Positions 36,847-45,283 of a DNA stretch of 64,000 nucleotides are shown here, piece by piece (position 1 is the stretch's first letter; every line of letters begins with the position of its first letter). Source of the DNA: Pedobacter xixiisoli (lineage in GTDB: Bacteria; Bacteroidota; Bacteroidia; Sphingobacteriales; Sphingobacteriaceae); assembly GCF_900215335.1 (NCBI RefSeq), contig NZ_OCMT01000003.1, forward strand, positions 496,001 through 560,000. Reading direction: 5' to 3'. A program made the translations under genes and the position numbers. A model generated the notes under the pieces. That model had not been told where the DNA came from. It ran no database searches and worked only from the letters and a program-made list of their open reading frames with translations.

Positions 36847-37215
36847 AGAGTATTAAACATTTGATAGTGAATGTGTTGTGGTTGTTTTTTGAGGTGATGA
36901 TTGCAATAATTGGGTAAAAATAACAACATAAACCATAGGTGTTTTCAGCAAAAGCATTGTTATAGCTGTTTCTGGCGCTTCTTTTTTAGAGGGCATGAAG
37001 TTTGGGTAATTGGGGCTACCTACATTACCCTATGAAAAATAATTTGAAAAGCCTTGCTAGTGATGCAAGGCTATTTTCTTCTTTTTGGAGTTTTAGCGTC
37101 CAATTGAAAATCAGTAATTTACTGTTGCCAATAGATTTTCTCTTTTTGAAATCTAAAAGCGTAGCAATAATCTCTAATCTAGGCATTCCTAATCAGCCCT
37201 CTAATAACTTAACTT
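36847..37215. other. Gap before the epimerase-like gene, with a second hairpin
   Basis: No convincing gene is seen. At 37050-37072 AGCCTTGC and GCAAGGCT form an 8-bp stem around TAGTGAT, followed by ATTTTCTTCTTTTT, a terminator-like structure without a gene immediately upstream. A 74-codon frame at 37002-37226 spans this hairpin and overlaps the next gene; it has no features of a real protein. Confidence 0.5.
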
Positions 37216-37923
37216 ATGCAATATAAAGTTATCCTTACTGGAGCTAATGGTGCAATTGGTGAAGGTGTTTTGTTGCAGTGTCTAGAGAGTAGGTCTATTG
37301 GCGAAGTATTACTGGTTAGCCGTTGGCATCATCCTATTAAACACCATAAACTGAAAGAATTAATCGTATCAGATTTTTTGGAACTTGATGCCTACGAAAA
37401 TGAATTAAGTGGTTACGATGCCTGTTTCTACTGCTCGGAAAGCCCGTTGGCGAGTCTCGATGAAAGAATTGGTTCGTATTTTATGATTGACAACACGTTG
37501 AGCTTTGCTTCAAAATTGTTGATGCTTAACCCAAATATCGTCTTTAGTTACTTGTCAAAATGGAATGTGGATGCTACCGAGTTGGGTAAAGTGATGTCAG
37601 CCAAAATAAGAGGAAAAGCTGAAAATGCATTGGCAAAAATGATATTCAAAAAGCTGTATTTTTTTAGGATAGGAATGGTTAGCCCCTTCCCAGAGCAGAA
37701 AAACAGGAAAATAGGCAATGAAATTATTTACAGATGCTATCCCCTCTTGAAATTTTTGATGCCCAACAAAATTAATACTGCCGAGGAATTGGCCAAGGCA
37801 ATGATACATACATTAATTACAAAATATCCGCAGAGAGAAGTGAGTGTAAAAGACATTAGGGCTTTAGCTAGTTATCAGCAAGGGAATGTAGAAATATACA
37901 ACCCATTAATGCATTTAACTTAG
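37216..37923 (+). CDS. NAD(P)-binding SDR/epimerase-like protein
   Basis: The 235-residue protein begins with a Rossmann fold: the nucleotide-binding loop GANGAIGEGV at 10-19, a LLVSR strand end at about 36-40, and YDACFYCSESP at about 74-84 where extended SDRs carry the cofactor-lining strand. It resembles the short HTATIP2-like oxidoreductases found in many bacteria. The catalytic YxxxK motif is not clear: in its region the sequence reads RGKAENALAK, so activity may be lost or altered. It stands before the VF530 and ThuA genes. Confidence 0.75.
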   Translation: MQYKVILTGANGAIGEGVLLQCLESRSIGEVLLVSRWHHPIKHHKLKELIVSDFLELDAYENELSGYDACFYCSESPLASLDERIGSYFMIDNTLSFASKLLMLNPNIVFSYLSKWNVDATELGKVMSAKIRGKAENALAKMIFKKLYFFRIGMVSPFPEQKNRKIGNEIIYRCYPLLKFLMPNKINTAEELAKAMIHTLITKYPQREVSVKDIRALASYQQGNVEIYNPLMHLT

Positions 37924-37983
37924 AAGATCTAATCTTCACTTTTAAGGTTTTTAATTTCTATGGAAACCCATTACTTTGTAAGT

Positions 37984-38202
37984 ATGGAAGAACAGAAAAA
38001 TAATCCGCTACACGGCAAAACCTTAGAGTACATTATCACACAGCTAAGCGAACATTATGGCTGGGCAGAGTTAGGCTATCTTTTGCGTTTCAATTGTTTT
38101 GTGAAAGATCCCAGTGTAAAATCTAGTCTGAAGTTTTTACGGAAAGAACAATGGGCTAGAACACAGGTTGAACAATTATATATAGACACTTTTTCAAAAT
38201 AA
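37984..38202 (+). CDS. VF530 family (DUF2132) small DNA-binding-like protein
   Basis: From ATG 37984 the 72-residue protein reads [18 protein letters not shown], the typical VF530 start, then [15 protein letters not shown] and [20 protein letters not shown]530 proteins are small helical proteins with a fold suggestive of nucleic-acid binding; their role is not settled. An ATG at 37960 would add eight residues without family support. The ThuA gene starts 3 bases after the stop, so the two are co-transcribed. Confidence 0.88.
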   Translation: MEEQKNNPLHGKTLEYIITQLSEHYGWAELGYLLRFNCFVKDPSVKSSLKFLRKEQWARTQVEQLYIDTFSK

Positions 38203-38205
38203 ATT

Positions 38206-38937
38206 ATGAGAACTGTACTAGCTATATTTATGGGTTTAATCTTGCTTTTCAATGTAAATGTAGAGGCAAAGGAAAATAAAAAAAAGAGTAAGGTTTTGGT
38301 CTTTTCGCTTACTACAAGTTTTAGGCATAAATCAATTAAAGAAGGAATTATCGCCATTAGAAAACTTGGAGCCGAAAATAATTTTGAGGTAGATACTTCT
38401 GAAAGTGTAAATAGTTTCACGAAAGAAAATCTTAGCCAATATAAGACACTGATATTTCTGAATCCTACAGGCTCTAACGTTTTTAGCGAGCAACAGAAAC
38501 TAGCTCTAAAAGGATATATTAATGATGGCGGCGGTTTAGTTGGCATACATGCAGCTACTGATTTTTGCTTCGAATGGGAATGGTACGGTAAAATGATTGG
38601 TGCTTTTTTTACCAATCATCCAAAGGTGCAGCAAGCCAAACTCATTGCTGTAAACCCTAAAGATAAGTTGATGAAAGGTTTGCCGGAGACTTGGTTACAC
38701 ACAGATGAGTGGTATAATTTCAAATCCTTCAATAACGATGTTAAGGTGCTGGTAAAAGTGGATGAGACATCTTATCAAGGAGGTACAATGAACAATAATC
38801 ATCCTATTGTTTGGTACCATGAATTTGAAGGCGGTAGAGTTTTTTATACCGGAATGGGACATACACCAGAAGCTTACAGCAACAAATTATTTTTAACACA
38901 ACTACAAACTGCAATCAAATGGACAATGCGTAAATAA
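38206..38937 (+). CDS. Exported ThuA-domain protein
   Basis: The 243 residues have a signal peptide (about 1-21, NVEAKE) followed by a ThuA domain: VLVFSLTTSFRHKSI, YINDGGGLVGIHAATDF, GAFFTNHPK, WLHTDEWYNF and VWYHEFEGGRVFYTGMGH. ThuA proteins are glutamine-amidotransferase-like flavodoxin folds linked to sugar metabolism in Bacteroidota and other groups; the reaction is not established. It follows the VF530 gene and precedes the lipid A deacylase-type gene by 38 bases. Confidence 0.9.
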   Translation: MRTVLAIFMGLILLFNVNVEAKENKKKSKVLVFSLTTSFRHKSIKEGIIAIRKLGAENNFEVDTSESVNSFTKENLSQYKTLIFLNPTGSNVFSEQQKLALKGYINDGGGLVGIHAATDFCFEWEWYGKMIGAFFTNHPKVQQAKLIAVNPKDKLMKGLPETWLHTDEWYNFKSFNNDVKVLVKVDETSYQGGTMNNNHPIVWYHEFEGGRVFYTGMGHTPEAYSNKLFLTQLQTAIKWTMRK

Positions 38938-38975
38938 CAAATCATCATAAATCTATCTATCTACTTATTTAAAAC

Positions 38976-40097
38976 ATGTTTATTCTTCCGAAAGCTTTCC
39001 GGAGGCCAATGTTATTGGCACTCGGAATGTCTGTTATTGCTTTATCGGCTAACGGACAAGAGAATCAGAACTCCCTAGAAATCAATTTGCAAAAGTCAAT
39101 TGGCATTTTTAGTGCTAATAACCATCAACTGCAAGGTGGTGCCTACGGTGGAGAAATTACTTATCATATCAACACCACTAATCGTAAAAGTGCTTGGATA
39201 CAAGACTTGGGTGTTAAAAGCGTAGACTTTATTTTCAACTATAAAAATATGGGTCAAGTAAATAGAGTACTTGTGCCCATTAAAGGAGAATATGGAGATA
39301 GTTATTCACTTTTAGGAGGGATAACTTTACCTTTACTCCACGTAGGTAAAGCAAGTGTAGATATTGCTCCCGCGTTTGGTGTACTTTACGCTGGCGAAAC
39401 TTGGTTTACTAATCAAAACCCTTTGTTAGGTAGTAAGTTGAATTTTGCGGCTAGAGCAGCGTTAAAACTTAATGTGCCAGTTGCAGAAAAAACATCACTA
39501 ACTGCTAGTTTAGACGTACTTCATTACTCTAACGGCGGCTCTAGGGTGCCAAATAATGGTATGAATTTAGCTAATGTGGGCATTGGCGTAAAAAAGTATT
39601 TGAATTTTAAGCCTGGAGAAGAAGCCCAAAGTACGAATGTTGATAACAGTTATGCTAAACATTCGTTCGATTTTGGTGTTGGAATAGGACGTAGGGGTGC
39701 TTACCAAAGCAAGAAATTTTTGTATCGCACAGGCTTATACTTGGGCTACAATTACAGATTTGCTTCCTACATGGCAGTTGGTACAGGTATAGATGCGGTT
39801 TACTACCATACTTTGTACGATGCAAGTCGTAATACAGAGACTTACCAATCAAAAGCTACCTCATTACAGAGATGGCGGGTTGGTGCGGCTATTGGTCCAG
39901 ATTTTTGGATGGGCGATTTGGCGATAATGGCAAAATATGGCTATTACATTTATTACGATAGCTTAAAGCCTATAAAAACATATTGGACTGCTGGTGCAAA
40001 ATACAAATTGAACAATTGGCTAGCATTGCAAGGCAAAATATACATACATCAAACCGAAGCCGACTATATAGGTGTAGGCTTGATGTTCACTAAATAA
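38976..40097 (+). CDS. Acyloxyacyl hydrolase / PagL-like lipid A deacylase, with extra barrel-like half
   Basis: PagL enzymes remove the 3-O acyl chain of lipid A in the outer membrane. The signal peptide ends at about ANGQ (residue 28). The PagL signature HYSNGGSRVPNNGMN contains the catalytic pair His183-x-Ser185 and the conserved NxGxN element, followed by VGIGVKKYLNF. The usual PagL-like barrel would end near 205, but the protein continues for about 165 residues (FDFGVGIGRRGAY, then the final strand VGLMFTK) that look like a second small barrel without an HxS motif. It is followed 4 bases later by a 60-aa gene. Confidence 0.85.
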   Translation: MFILPKAFRRPMLLALGMSVIALSANGQENQNSLEINLQKSIGIFSANNHQLQGGAYGGEITYHINTTNRKSAWIQDLGVKSVDFIFNYKNMGQVNRVLVPIKGEYGDSYSLLGGITLPLLHVGKASVDIAPAFGVLYAGETWFTNQNPLLGSKLNFAARAALKLNVPVAEKTSLTASLDVLHYSNGGSRVPNNGMNLANVGIGVKKYLNFKPGEEAQSTNVDNSYAKHSFDFGVGIGRRGAYQSKKFLYRTGLYLGYNYRFASYMAVGTGIDAVYYHTLYDASRNTETYQSKATSLQRWRVGAAIGPDFWMGDLAIMAKYGYYIYYDSLKPIKTYWTAGAKYKLNNWLALQGKIYIHQTEADYIGVGLMFTK

Positions 40098-40101
40098 ATT
40101 T

Positions 40102-40284
40102 ATGATTAGGCTAAACGAAGACACACCACTAGATGTACTTAATGAAATAAAGCAAGGCGACTTGGTAACAGACACATTTAGTAAAACAGGTTTGGTGGAA
40201 AGTGTAGAAATTACCGACGATGGTTTATATCGCACCTACGAATTCACTTTGGTAACTGGAAGAGTTATAAAAGTTAGAAAGTAA
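40102..40284 (+). CDS. Small conserved-looking cytosolic protein (60 aa), unknown
   Basis: It starts 4 bases after the PagL-like gene, so it is probably translated from the same message. The acidic protein (MIRLNEDTPLDVLNEIKQGD, then RVIKVRK) has no signal peptide and reads as a small beta protein. I do not recognise a family. It is convergent with the first gene of the leftward island, 22 bases away. Confidence 0.6.
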   Translation: MIRLNEDTPLDVLNEIKQGDLVTDTFSKTGLVESVEITDDGLYRTYEFTLVTGRVIKVRK

Positions 40285-40306
40285 CCCAGCTAATTAGCTT
40301 CTAGGT

Positions 40307-41029
40307 CTAATCATTAAACATTTTAAGCGAATCTTGATGAATTGTGCTAAGCTCAAACAGTCTCTTAGGTTTGAGATTTTTCCAAATTGTTTTGGGCCTA
40401 GCGCTATCTTTAAATGCATTTGAACCACTCGTATAATTCATTTTTAAAGTAGAGAAGTTTACGGTAGTGTTTGTCTGTTCGCCAGAAGAACGGTGCATAC
40501 TGGATTTGTTGTAGCCTATCAATTCAAATTTTTGGTGTTGGTAACGGAAGATGTATTCAAAATTGTAAATCTCCCATGCGCCGCAACTATAAAAATTTTG
40601 AAAGTGTATTTTCAACAATCCTTTCACTATTTCCATATAGCCATTTTCTCCAAAAGGATCCAGCAGGCAAGGAGCATCCTCTGCATTTGGAGGAGGAATA
40701 AAGGTTGTGTTTTTTGCAAATAGTTCATACCATCCGTTAGGTTTCTTAAAAGCAACTAGCAAACATCTTGGGTTTGTGTTTAATTCGGGGTCGCCAAGTT
40801 TACCGCTATTATTGATTATGTTTTTCGGATTGGTATTTTCAATAACCAGTGCTACATCTTCCAAGCCATCTTTATTTAAATCGCCCTTTGCTTCGGCAAT
40901 CAATTTCCATCCCTTTGGTACGAAATCCGTGGCTTTTGAGGCTGTTTTCTTAATAAGAGGGTTATCGCTCTGCGCAAAAGAAAATTGAGTAATAATAATT
41001 AGAGATATAATGGAGACAAAAGCTTTCAT
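40307..41029 (-). CDS. Exported protein with FG-GAP/EF-like loop, unknown function
   Basis: The last gene of the leftward array encodes 240 residues with a signal peptide (about 1-20, FSFAQ). Residues near 45-65 read EAKGDLNKDGLEDVALVI, the FG-GAP/VCBS-like DxNxDGxxD loop, a pattern also found in the product at 54812. The rest is beta-rich with conserved-looking aromatic segments (GYMEIVKGLLKIHFQNF). A REP-type inverted repeat separates it from the next upstream gene, so it may have its own promoter. Confidence 0.75.
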   Translation of the reverse strand: MKAFVSIISLIIITQFSFAQSDNPLIKKTASKATDFVPKGWKLIAEAKGDLNKDGLEDVALVIENTNPKNIINNSGKLGDPELNTNPRCLLVAFKKPNGWYELFAKNTTFIPPPNAEDAPCLLDPFGENGYMEIVKGLLKIHFQNFYSCGAWEIYNFEYIFRYQHQKFELIGYNKSSMHRSSGEQTNTTVNFSTLKMNYTSGSNAFKDSARPKTIWKNLKPKRLFELSTIHQDSLKMFND

Positions 41030-41073
41030 AGGAATTGGTAAATGAAAATTTTAAGAACATCATTTATAGTCAT

Positions 41074-41157
41074 CGTCATTGCGAGTAACGAAGCAATCTT
41101 AAGGATAGTTTAATGCCTTTTCTTAGTTGTAGGATTGCTTCGTTCCTCGCAATGACG
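41074..41157. repeat. REP-type inverted repeat (27-bp arms)
   Basis: The left arm starts CGTCATTGCGAG and the right arm ends CTCGCAATGACG; over 27 bases the arms (41074-41100 and 41131-41157) are complementary at all but two or three positions, with a 30-base AT-rich loop. The GTCATTGCGAG-GAACGAAGCAATC type palindrome is widely dispersed in bacterial genomes. It lies in the 139-base gap between two array genes and could end or stabilise messages. Confidence 0.85.
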
Positions 41158-41168
41158 TGTTAACTGCA

Positions 41169-41963
41169 CTAAAACAACACCTCATACAAACCTAAACTAG
41201 CTGCATACAAATAGGTTTTATTTCGCAATGTTACCGTTTTCGGCATAGTCATATCATTACACTTAAATTTCTGATTGTTTAATTTATAATAGGCCAAATA
41301 AACCGGATTTGGCAAACGTCCGTTGTTCCAACCCGTTAAAATGTCATCATCAAACTTTGGAATTTCGAATTTAGGCTTTTGAATTTCTATCTTAAAAAGT
41401 TCTGTTTGTCTAACCAGTAGTGCTCCATTTCTAATGGTAAAAACGTTACAACTAGCCGTATTTACAATGGTATATTCGCAAGGCTTTAAACCATAGGGTC
41501 TCAGCAATTCTCGCTCGTATTTTTCAATCGATTTTAATCTCAAGCTATCATTTAAATCTTTCAGTTGTTCCGATTTCTTACTCAAGCTATCGGCAAAAAC
41601 AACAGTTTTAAAATGTTCTTGCTTTTTGTAATCCGGATAAAAGAACTTCTTCCGATTAAAATATAAATTACCTAGCTTATCTACGTAAAACGGAAGGTTC
41701 CAATCGTAAACATCTTGAAAAATTACGTTTTTATTAGCCTCAATAATTTTAAATGGCAAGTTGCTGTTATTCGGTTTAATAAGTATTCTATCATCGTTTA
41801 AAAAGATAAGTTCGCTCAAATCTTCCGTGTCTAAAACTTTCCTAAACTTCGAATTATCTTTTAGCAATTCAGTTAAAAGAGGCACTTCTGGGTGCGCATC
41901 TTTTTTAGGGATTGGATTACAACCGATAATAAAAATGAAGATAATCAGACTTACGTATTTCAT
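41169..41963 (-). CDS. Lipoprotein of unknown function
   Basis: 264 residues with a lipobox (FIIGC, Cys15). The mature protein is mixed charged and beta-rich; residues 130-150 are a Lys/Glu/Ser-rich helical stretch (SKKSEQLKDLNDSLRLKS), and the C-terminal half contains NVFTIRNGALLVRQTELFKI and LRNKTYLYAASLGLYEVLF. The repeated mention of strands with aromatic residues suggests a beta-propeller or sandwich. I do not recognise a family. Confidence 0.7.
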   Translation of the reverse strand: MKYVSLIIFIFIIGCNPIPKKDAHPEVPLLTELLKDNSKFRKVLDTEDLSELIFLNDDRILIKPNNSNLPFKIIEANKNVIFQDVYDWNLPFYVDKLGNLYFNRKKFFYPDYKKQEHFKTVVFADSLSKKSEQLKDLNDSLRLKSIEKYERELLRPYGLKPCEYTIVNTASCNVFTIRNGALLVRQTELFKIEIQKPKFEIPKFDDDILTGWNNGRLPNPVYLAYYKLNNQKFKCNDMTMPKTVTLRNKTYLYAASLGLYEVLF

Positions 41964-42033
41964 GTTCTTTAGTAATAAAACTTTATTTACAGCTTATACC
42001 AATTAGTCTAAATATTATGCTTTCTATTCCTCA

Positions 42034-42237
42034 TTACCCAATAAATGGAACTATTTCTCCAAATGGCGTGCTGGTTAAACTACCATAAAGCGACAGTAAG
42101 AATAGTATCCCAATCACCAAAAGAAATAAAGGTTTATATCTAAATTCTTGTCCTTTTTTCACGGTGTACCTGTAATAAAGGTAGGTGCTTGCTAAATAGA
42201 TTGTGGTGAAAGCCAACATCATGTAAGTAACGGTCAT
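42034..42237 (-). CDS. Small two-span membrane protein
   Basis: 67 residues with membrane segments at about 4-22 and 38-57 joined by a basic loop (YRYTVKKGQEFRYKP). It resembles the short PspC-unrelated membrane proteins often tucked into Bacteroidota arrays. It is preceded by a 178-base gap that holds one copy of the island's repeated intergenic motif. Function unknown. Confidence 0.65.
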   Translation of the reverse strand: MTVTYMMLAFTTIYLASTYLYYRYTVKKGQEFRYKPLFLLVIGILFLLSLYGSLTSTPFGEIVPFIG

Positions 42238-42358
42238 AGTTGTAATTTTTTACGTTTAGATTTGCCTTTGCTTGTCGCAAAAGGATTAATTATCCTAAAG
42301 CTAAGTATCTCATCCTTAAAAAAATAAGTGCGTCTTATAAGTGTAGATGTTGACTTAT

Positions 42359-42386
42359 AATTCGCTAGTTTCCGTTTATTATTCGT
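42359..42386. repeat. Island intergenic motif, copy A
   Basis: AATTCGCTAG, five variable bases, then GTTTATTATTCGT. The same two blocks with the same spacing occur at 50760-50787. It lies 30 bases beyond the stop of the gene at 42416 in the direction of transcription. Confidence 0.7.
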
Positions 42387-42415
42387 TGGTGTAAAACTAT
42401 TTATATTGTACTCAG

Positions 42416-43468
42416 TTATGTGGTTTTCTTTTTTATAAGATATAGCTTATTACGATTTGAGGTGTAGAAGGCATAACTATTTGGTACGGTATAAAAAAAA
42501 GGCGTGAAAATATTTGAAGAGGCACCAGGTCCAGAAATGCTGTAAAACCTATTTTTATTCCCGTCAAATCGCTCATTTTCTACCGATACATTGGGCTCAA
42601 AAAACAGGAAATCTTTCCCATCTATTTTTGTGCTGAAAAAAGCTTTTCCTCGCCAATTGATTGTACTAAATCCAGGGTCTCCACCACCAATGTTGTGTCT
42701 GTAAGATAATTTTTCTAAAGGATGGAAATGTAAAAAAGAGACATTTTCAGGTAAATAGGAATTGTATTCGCCAGTTCGAAATGCTTCTTCGGTATATCTA
42801 GCTGCAGTTTCATTATCTTTAACATTGTGATAACCTGGAAGTTTTTGCCATAACATTTGCCATTGTTTGTCTTGGTAATAATAAAATTGTACGTAATGCG
42901 CTCGGTTTTCTCTTACATCTTTTAAGAACCAATATGCTGCAGTCAATTTAGCATCTTTAATTTGCTTTTCCACTTTTTCTGCACTCCACGCTAAATCGGT
43001 ATTTAAAACTTTAAATGTTTGTTTTGTAGTATCGCCATCTAGTGGCCAAGTATTGTAATAAGAATCTTTAGCGCTGGTAAAAATCATGAAATTACCAATA
43101 AGTTCGGGCCAGTGTCCTTTGTAGGGAGTAAATATGGTATCTGTTAAATTGCCATCACTATTCAATTTATAGAAAATCATGTCGTTCTTGGTTTCTTCGT
43201 CTTTCCCTGCATCAGCTCGAATAATCCATTGTTTGTTTACCGATGGAAAAACATGGATTGGATTTGGATAACCCTCTGCTTCACAAATTAATTTCACTTC
43301 AAAATCCTCTGACTTATACTTCTCATCTAACTCTTGAAAATTAGCATAAGCTGCTGATAAGGGCTTTTCATTTCGTTCTAAAATGCGATCTCGAGAATTA
43401 CAAGCGGGTGAGAATAGCGTTGTAATTAAAGCCATTATTGAGGCCCATTTTCCATCTGATTTCTTCAT
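42416..43468 (-). CDS. Lipoprotein of unknown function (350 aa)
   Basis: The protein has a lipobox (LFSPAC, Cys23), then an acidic N-terminus and alternating strands with many Trp, Tyr and Phe residues (WILRADAGKD-type and MLWQKLPGYHN segments). HFHPLEKLSYRHNIGGGDPG near 245-265 is His-rich. No known domain is recognised. It starts 4 bases after the stop of the YARHG gene, so the two are co-transcribed. Confidence 0.7.
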   Translation of the reverse strand: MKKSDGKWASIMALITTLFSPACNSRDRILERNEKPLSAAYANFQELDEKYKSEDFEVKLICEAEGYPNPIHVFPSVNKQWIIRADAGKDEETKNDMIFYKLNSDGNLTDTIFTPYKGHWPELIGNFMIFTSAKDSYYNTWPLDGDTTKQTFKVLNTDLAWSAEKVEKQIKDAKLTAAYWFLKDVRENRAHYVQFYYYQDKQWQMLWQKLPGYHNVKDNETAARYTEEAFRTGEYNSYLPENVSFLHFHPLEKLSYRHNIGGGDPGFSTINWRGKAFFSTKIDGKDFLFFEPNVSVENERFDGNKNRFYSISGPGASSNIFTPFFYTVPNSYAFYTSNRNKLYLIKKKTT

Positions 43469-43472
43469 CTTA

Positions 43473-44720
43473 CTAGTTTTTCTTTGCTGGGGATTTAGGT
43501 TTATTTGCCATCAACATGCTTTGTATTTTTGGATATAAATCGGTGTCTGCGTAAGCACCGGACATTTTCCAAGTACCATTTAATTTTCCAAAGTCGAGGT
43601 TGGCAATGCTATTGGTTTTGGTATGTAACATCAGCTCCGCAAAGGGATCAACTTTGCTAAACACACTTTTAGAAAGCCATGATACCAATTTGTTAGTACC
43701 ATTGATGTCGTAGTTTTCTTGTTGTAAGAGCATCGGCCAAATTTTAGCAAATTGCTGCTGGCTGATTTTCAACTCCGGCATTCCGTCATGTTCGCCGTTA
43801 ACAATAAAAGGAAATTGGATAAAAGGAAATAGTTTTTCAGTATTATTTTCCTGTACGGTTATTCTAAATTTTTGCCAAAAATCTATGAAATCGTTTTTGT
43901 ATTGATTGTCGTAATAATCGGCACTTTCAAAAGCGGTAATATATTTAATATTCTCTTTTTCTACATGCGTTAAAAATGGTGTTACATCCTTAAAATGGTT
44001 CCAACGGTAATCCGGTTTTTTGTTAAAATGCTGATACCATTTTCCGCCTTCCTTGAAAGCATAATTGTAACGGGCATAAATGGTATTTCTCATTTCTGCC
44101 AGCTGTTGTTTGTTGTATTTTTTAACATCTATTTGGGTAAAACTGCGCATTGAAATTTCAGGGTAATCGCCCTCAATTTCCCAATATGTTTTGCGGTAAT
44201 AACGTTGTCTATCTGCATCATGAATACCAAACTCGTTTTTCTTATCACACTTGTAAAGCCTAAAAAAGTGACTTTTATCTATACGTAAATAGCTTTCGCC
44301 CACAAAAAAACTAGAAGCTACAAATTGTTTATTGATGGCATTTTTAGGTTCAAAAATATTGTTACCTATCCAACCGCCATCGTGTACATTTGTAGAGGTT
44401 TCGCAAAGTGTAACCTGCTTATTCATCAGCCTTGCTTTACTAAAACTAAGGTGCTGATAATACACAAAAGTGCCGTACGATTTTGGGTCTACTATAATTT
44501 TGATTTGATAAACCGTATCTCGGTCCTCTGCAATGTAAATCCCGTTTACCGTATAAGCAAAACTGTTGAAAATGCTTTTTTGGTCAAATCCTTTTTTAAA
44601 CTCAGGTTTCCATTCGCTAATCGCAGATTGTACAGTACAAGGACAATTATTACCCGCAGTTTTTTGCTGAGCAAAAGCCGAAGAAGCCACTAAAAATAAG
44701 ATGTAAATGATTTTTTTCAT
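43473..44720 (-). CDS. Exported YARHG-domain protein
   Basis: From ATG 44720, which leaves 2 bases after the upstream gene, the 415-residue product has a signal peptide (MKKIIYILFLVASSAFAQ) and a central YARHG domain (about 200-265: MRNTIYARYNYAFKEGGKWYQ, then FLTHVEKENIKYI). YARHG is a small extracellular domain of unknown function in bacterial envelope proteins. The N-terminal part has a CPC motif (NNCPCTV) after the signal. The upstream ATG at 44822 overlaps the previous gene and spoils the signal peptide, so I rejected it. Confidence 0.82.
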   Translation of the reverse strand: MKKIIYILFLVASSAFAQQKTAGNNCPCTVQSAISEWKPEFKKGFDQKSIFNSFAYTVNGIYIAEDRDTVYQIKIIVDPKSYGTFVYYQHLSFSKARLMNKQVTLCETSTNVHDGGWIGNNIFEPKNAINKQFVASSFFVGESYLRIDKSHFFRLYKCDKKNEFGIHDADRQRYYRKTYWEIEGDYPEISMRSFTQIDVKKYNKQQLAEMRNTIYARYNYAFKEGGKWYQHFNKKPDYRWNHFKDVTPFLTHVEKENIKYITAFESADYYDNQYKNDFIDFWQKFRITVQENNTEKLFPFIQFPFIVNGEHDGMPELKISQQQFAKIWPMLLQQENYDINGTNKLVSWLSKSVFSKVDPFAELMLHTKTNSIANLDFGKLNGTWKMSGAYADTDLYPKIQSMLMANKPKSPAKKN

Positions 44721-44722
44721 GC

Positions 44723-45268
44723 TTAAAAACTTTGTGGAAAAACGCTGTATAGCACCATGATCAAAATAATGCTTGGATAAATCCATGAATAATGTTTGCG
44801 AAAACCTTTTGCTCTTTTCCAAGGAAAAGCAAGGCTAATGATGCAAGAAAGCCATAGCAAAGGCATTAGTAAAGGAACTGGGAAAAACACGATAAAGAAG
44901 AAAATACCGTCTCCAAAAATTGAGCTGTAATCTGAATTATACTCTCTTTTAAACAGTGGCTTCAAATTTTGTTGCTTAATTTCTTGTAGCCATTTCTGCT
45001 CATTGTTAAATTTTTGTACGGTTTCTTTAACTTCGTTGATGATGAAATATAGGCTGTCGCTATGCGCAATAGTGTGCCCTTTGTAGAAATAAAAATGCTT
45101 AAAACACACGGAATTTGTATCCATGGAAAGACAAACCCAGCCACCAGCAGAGCCATCATGGTCTATGGTATGGCCATAAGGCGTGTTTTCTTGCCAAGCT
45201 GATAATCCACCTGCAAAACAAGTTACAGTACTTACAAATAACACCAGAAAAAGCAGCAGTTTTTTCAT
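44723..45268 (-). CDS. Membrane protein with signal peptide and two C-terminal spans
   Basis: 181 residues: a signal peptide (about 1-19, VTCFAG), a soluble part with GSAGGWVCLSMDTNSVC and FKHFYFYKGHTI, then two membrane segments (about 122-145 and 158-176). The soluble part would be periplasmic. No family recognised. It lies 15 bases after the lipoprotein gene at 45284. Confidence 0.7.
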   Translation of the reverse strand: MKKLLLFLVLFVSTVTCFAGGLSAWQENTPYGHTIDHDGSAGGWVCLSMDTNSVCFKHFYFYKGHTIAHSDSLYFIINEVKETVQKFNNEQKWLQEIKQQNLKPLFKREYNSDYSSIFGDGIFFFIVFFPVPLLMPLLWLSCIISLAFPWKRAKGFRKHYSWIYPSIILIMVLYSVFPQSF

Positions 45269-45283
45269 GATAAAACAGGAGTT

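Noticed and set aside
44721..44822. Upstream ATG for the YARHG gene
   Set aside because: It would overlap the previous gene and place 34 charged residues before a typical signal peptide; ATG 44720 fits both spacing and export.
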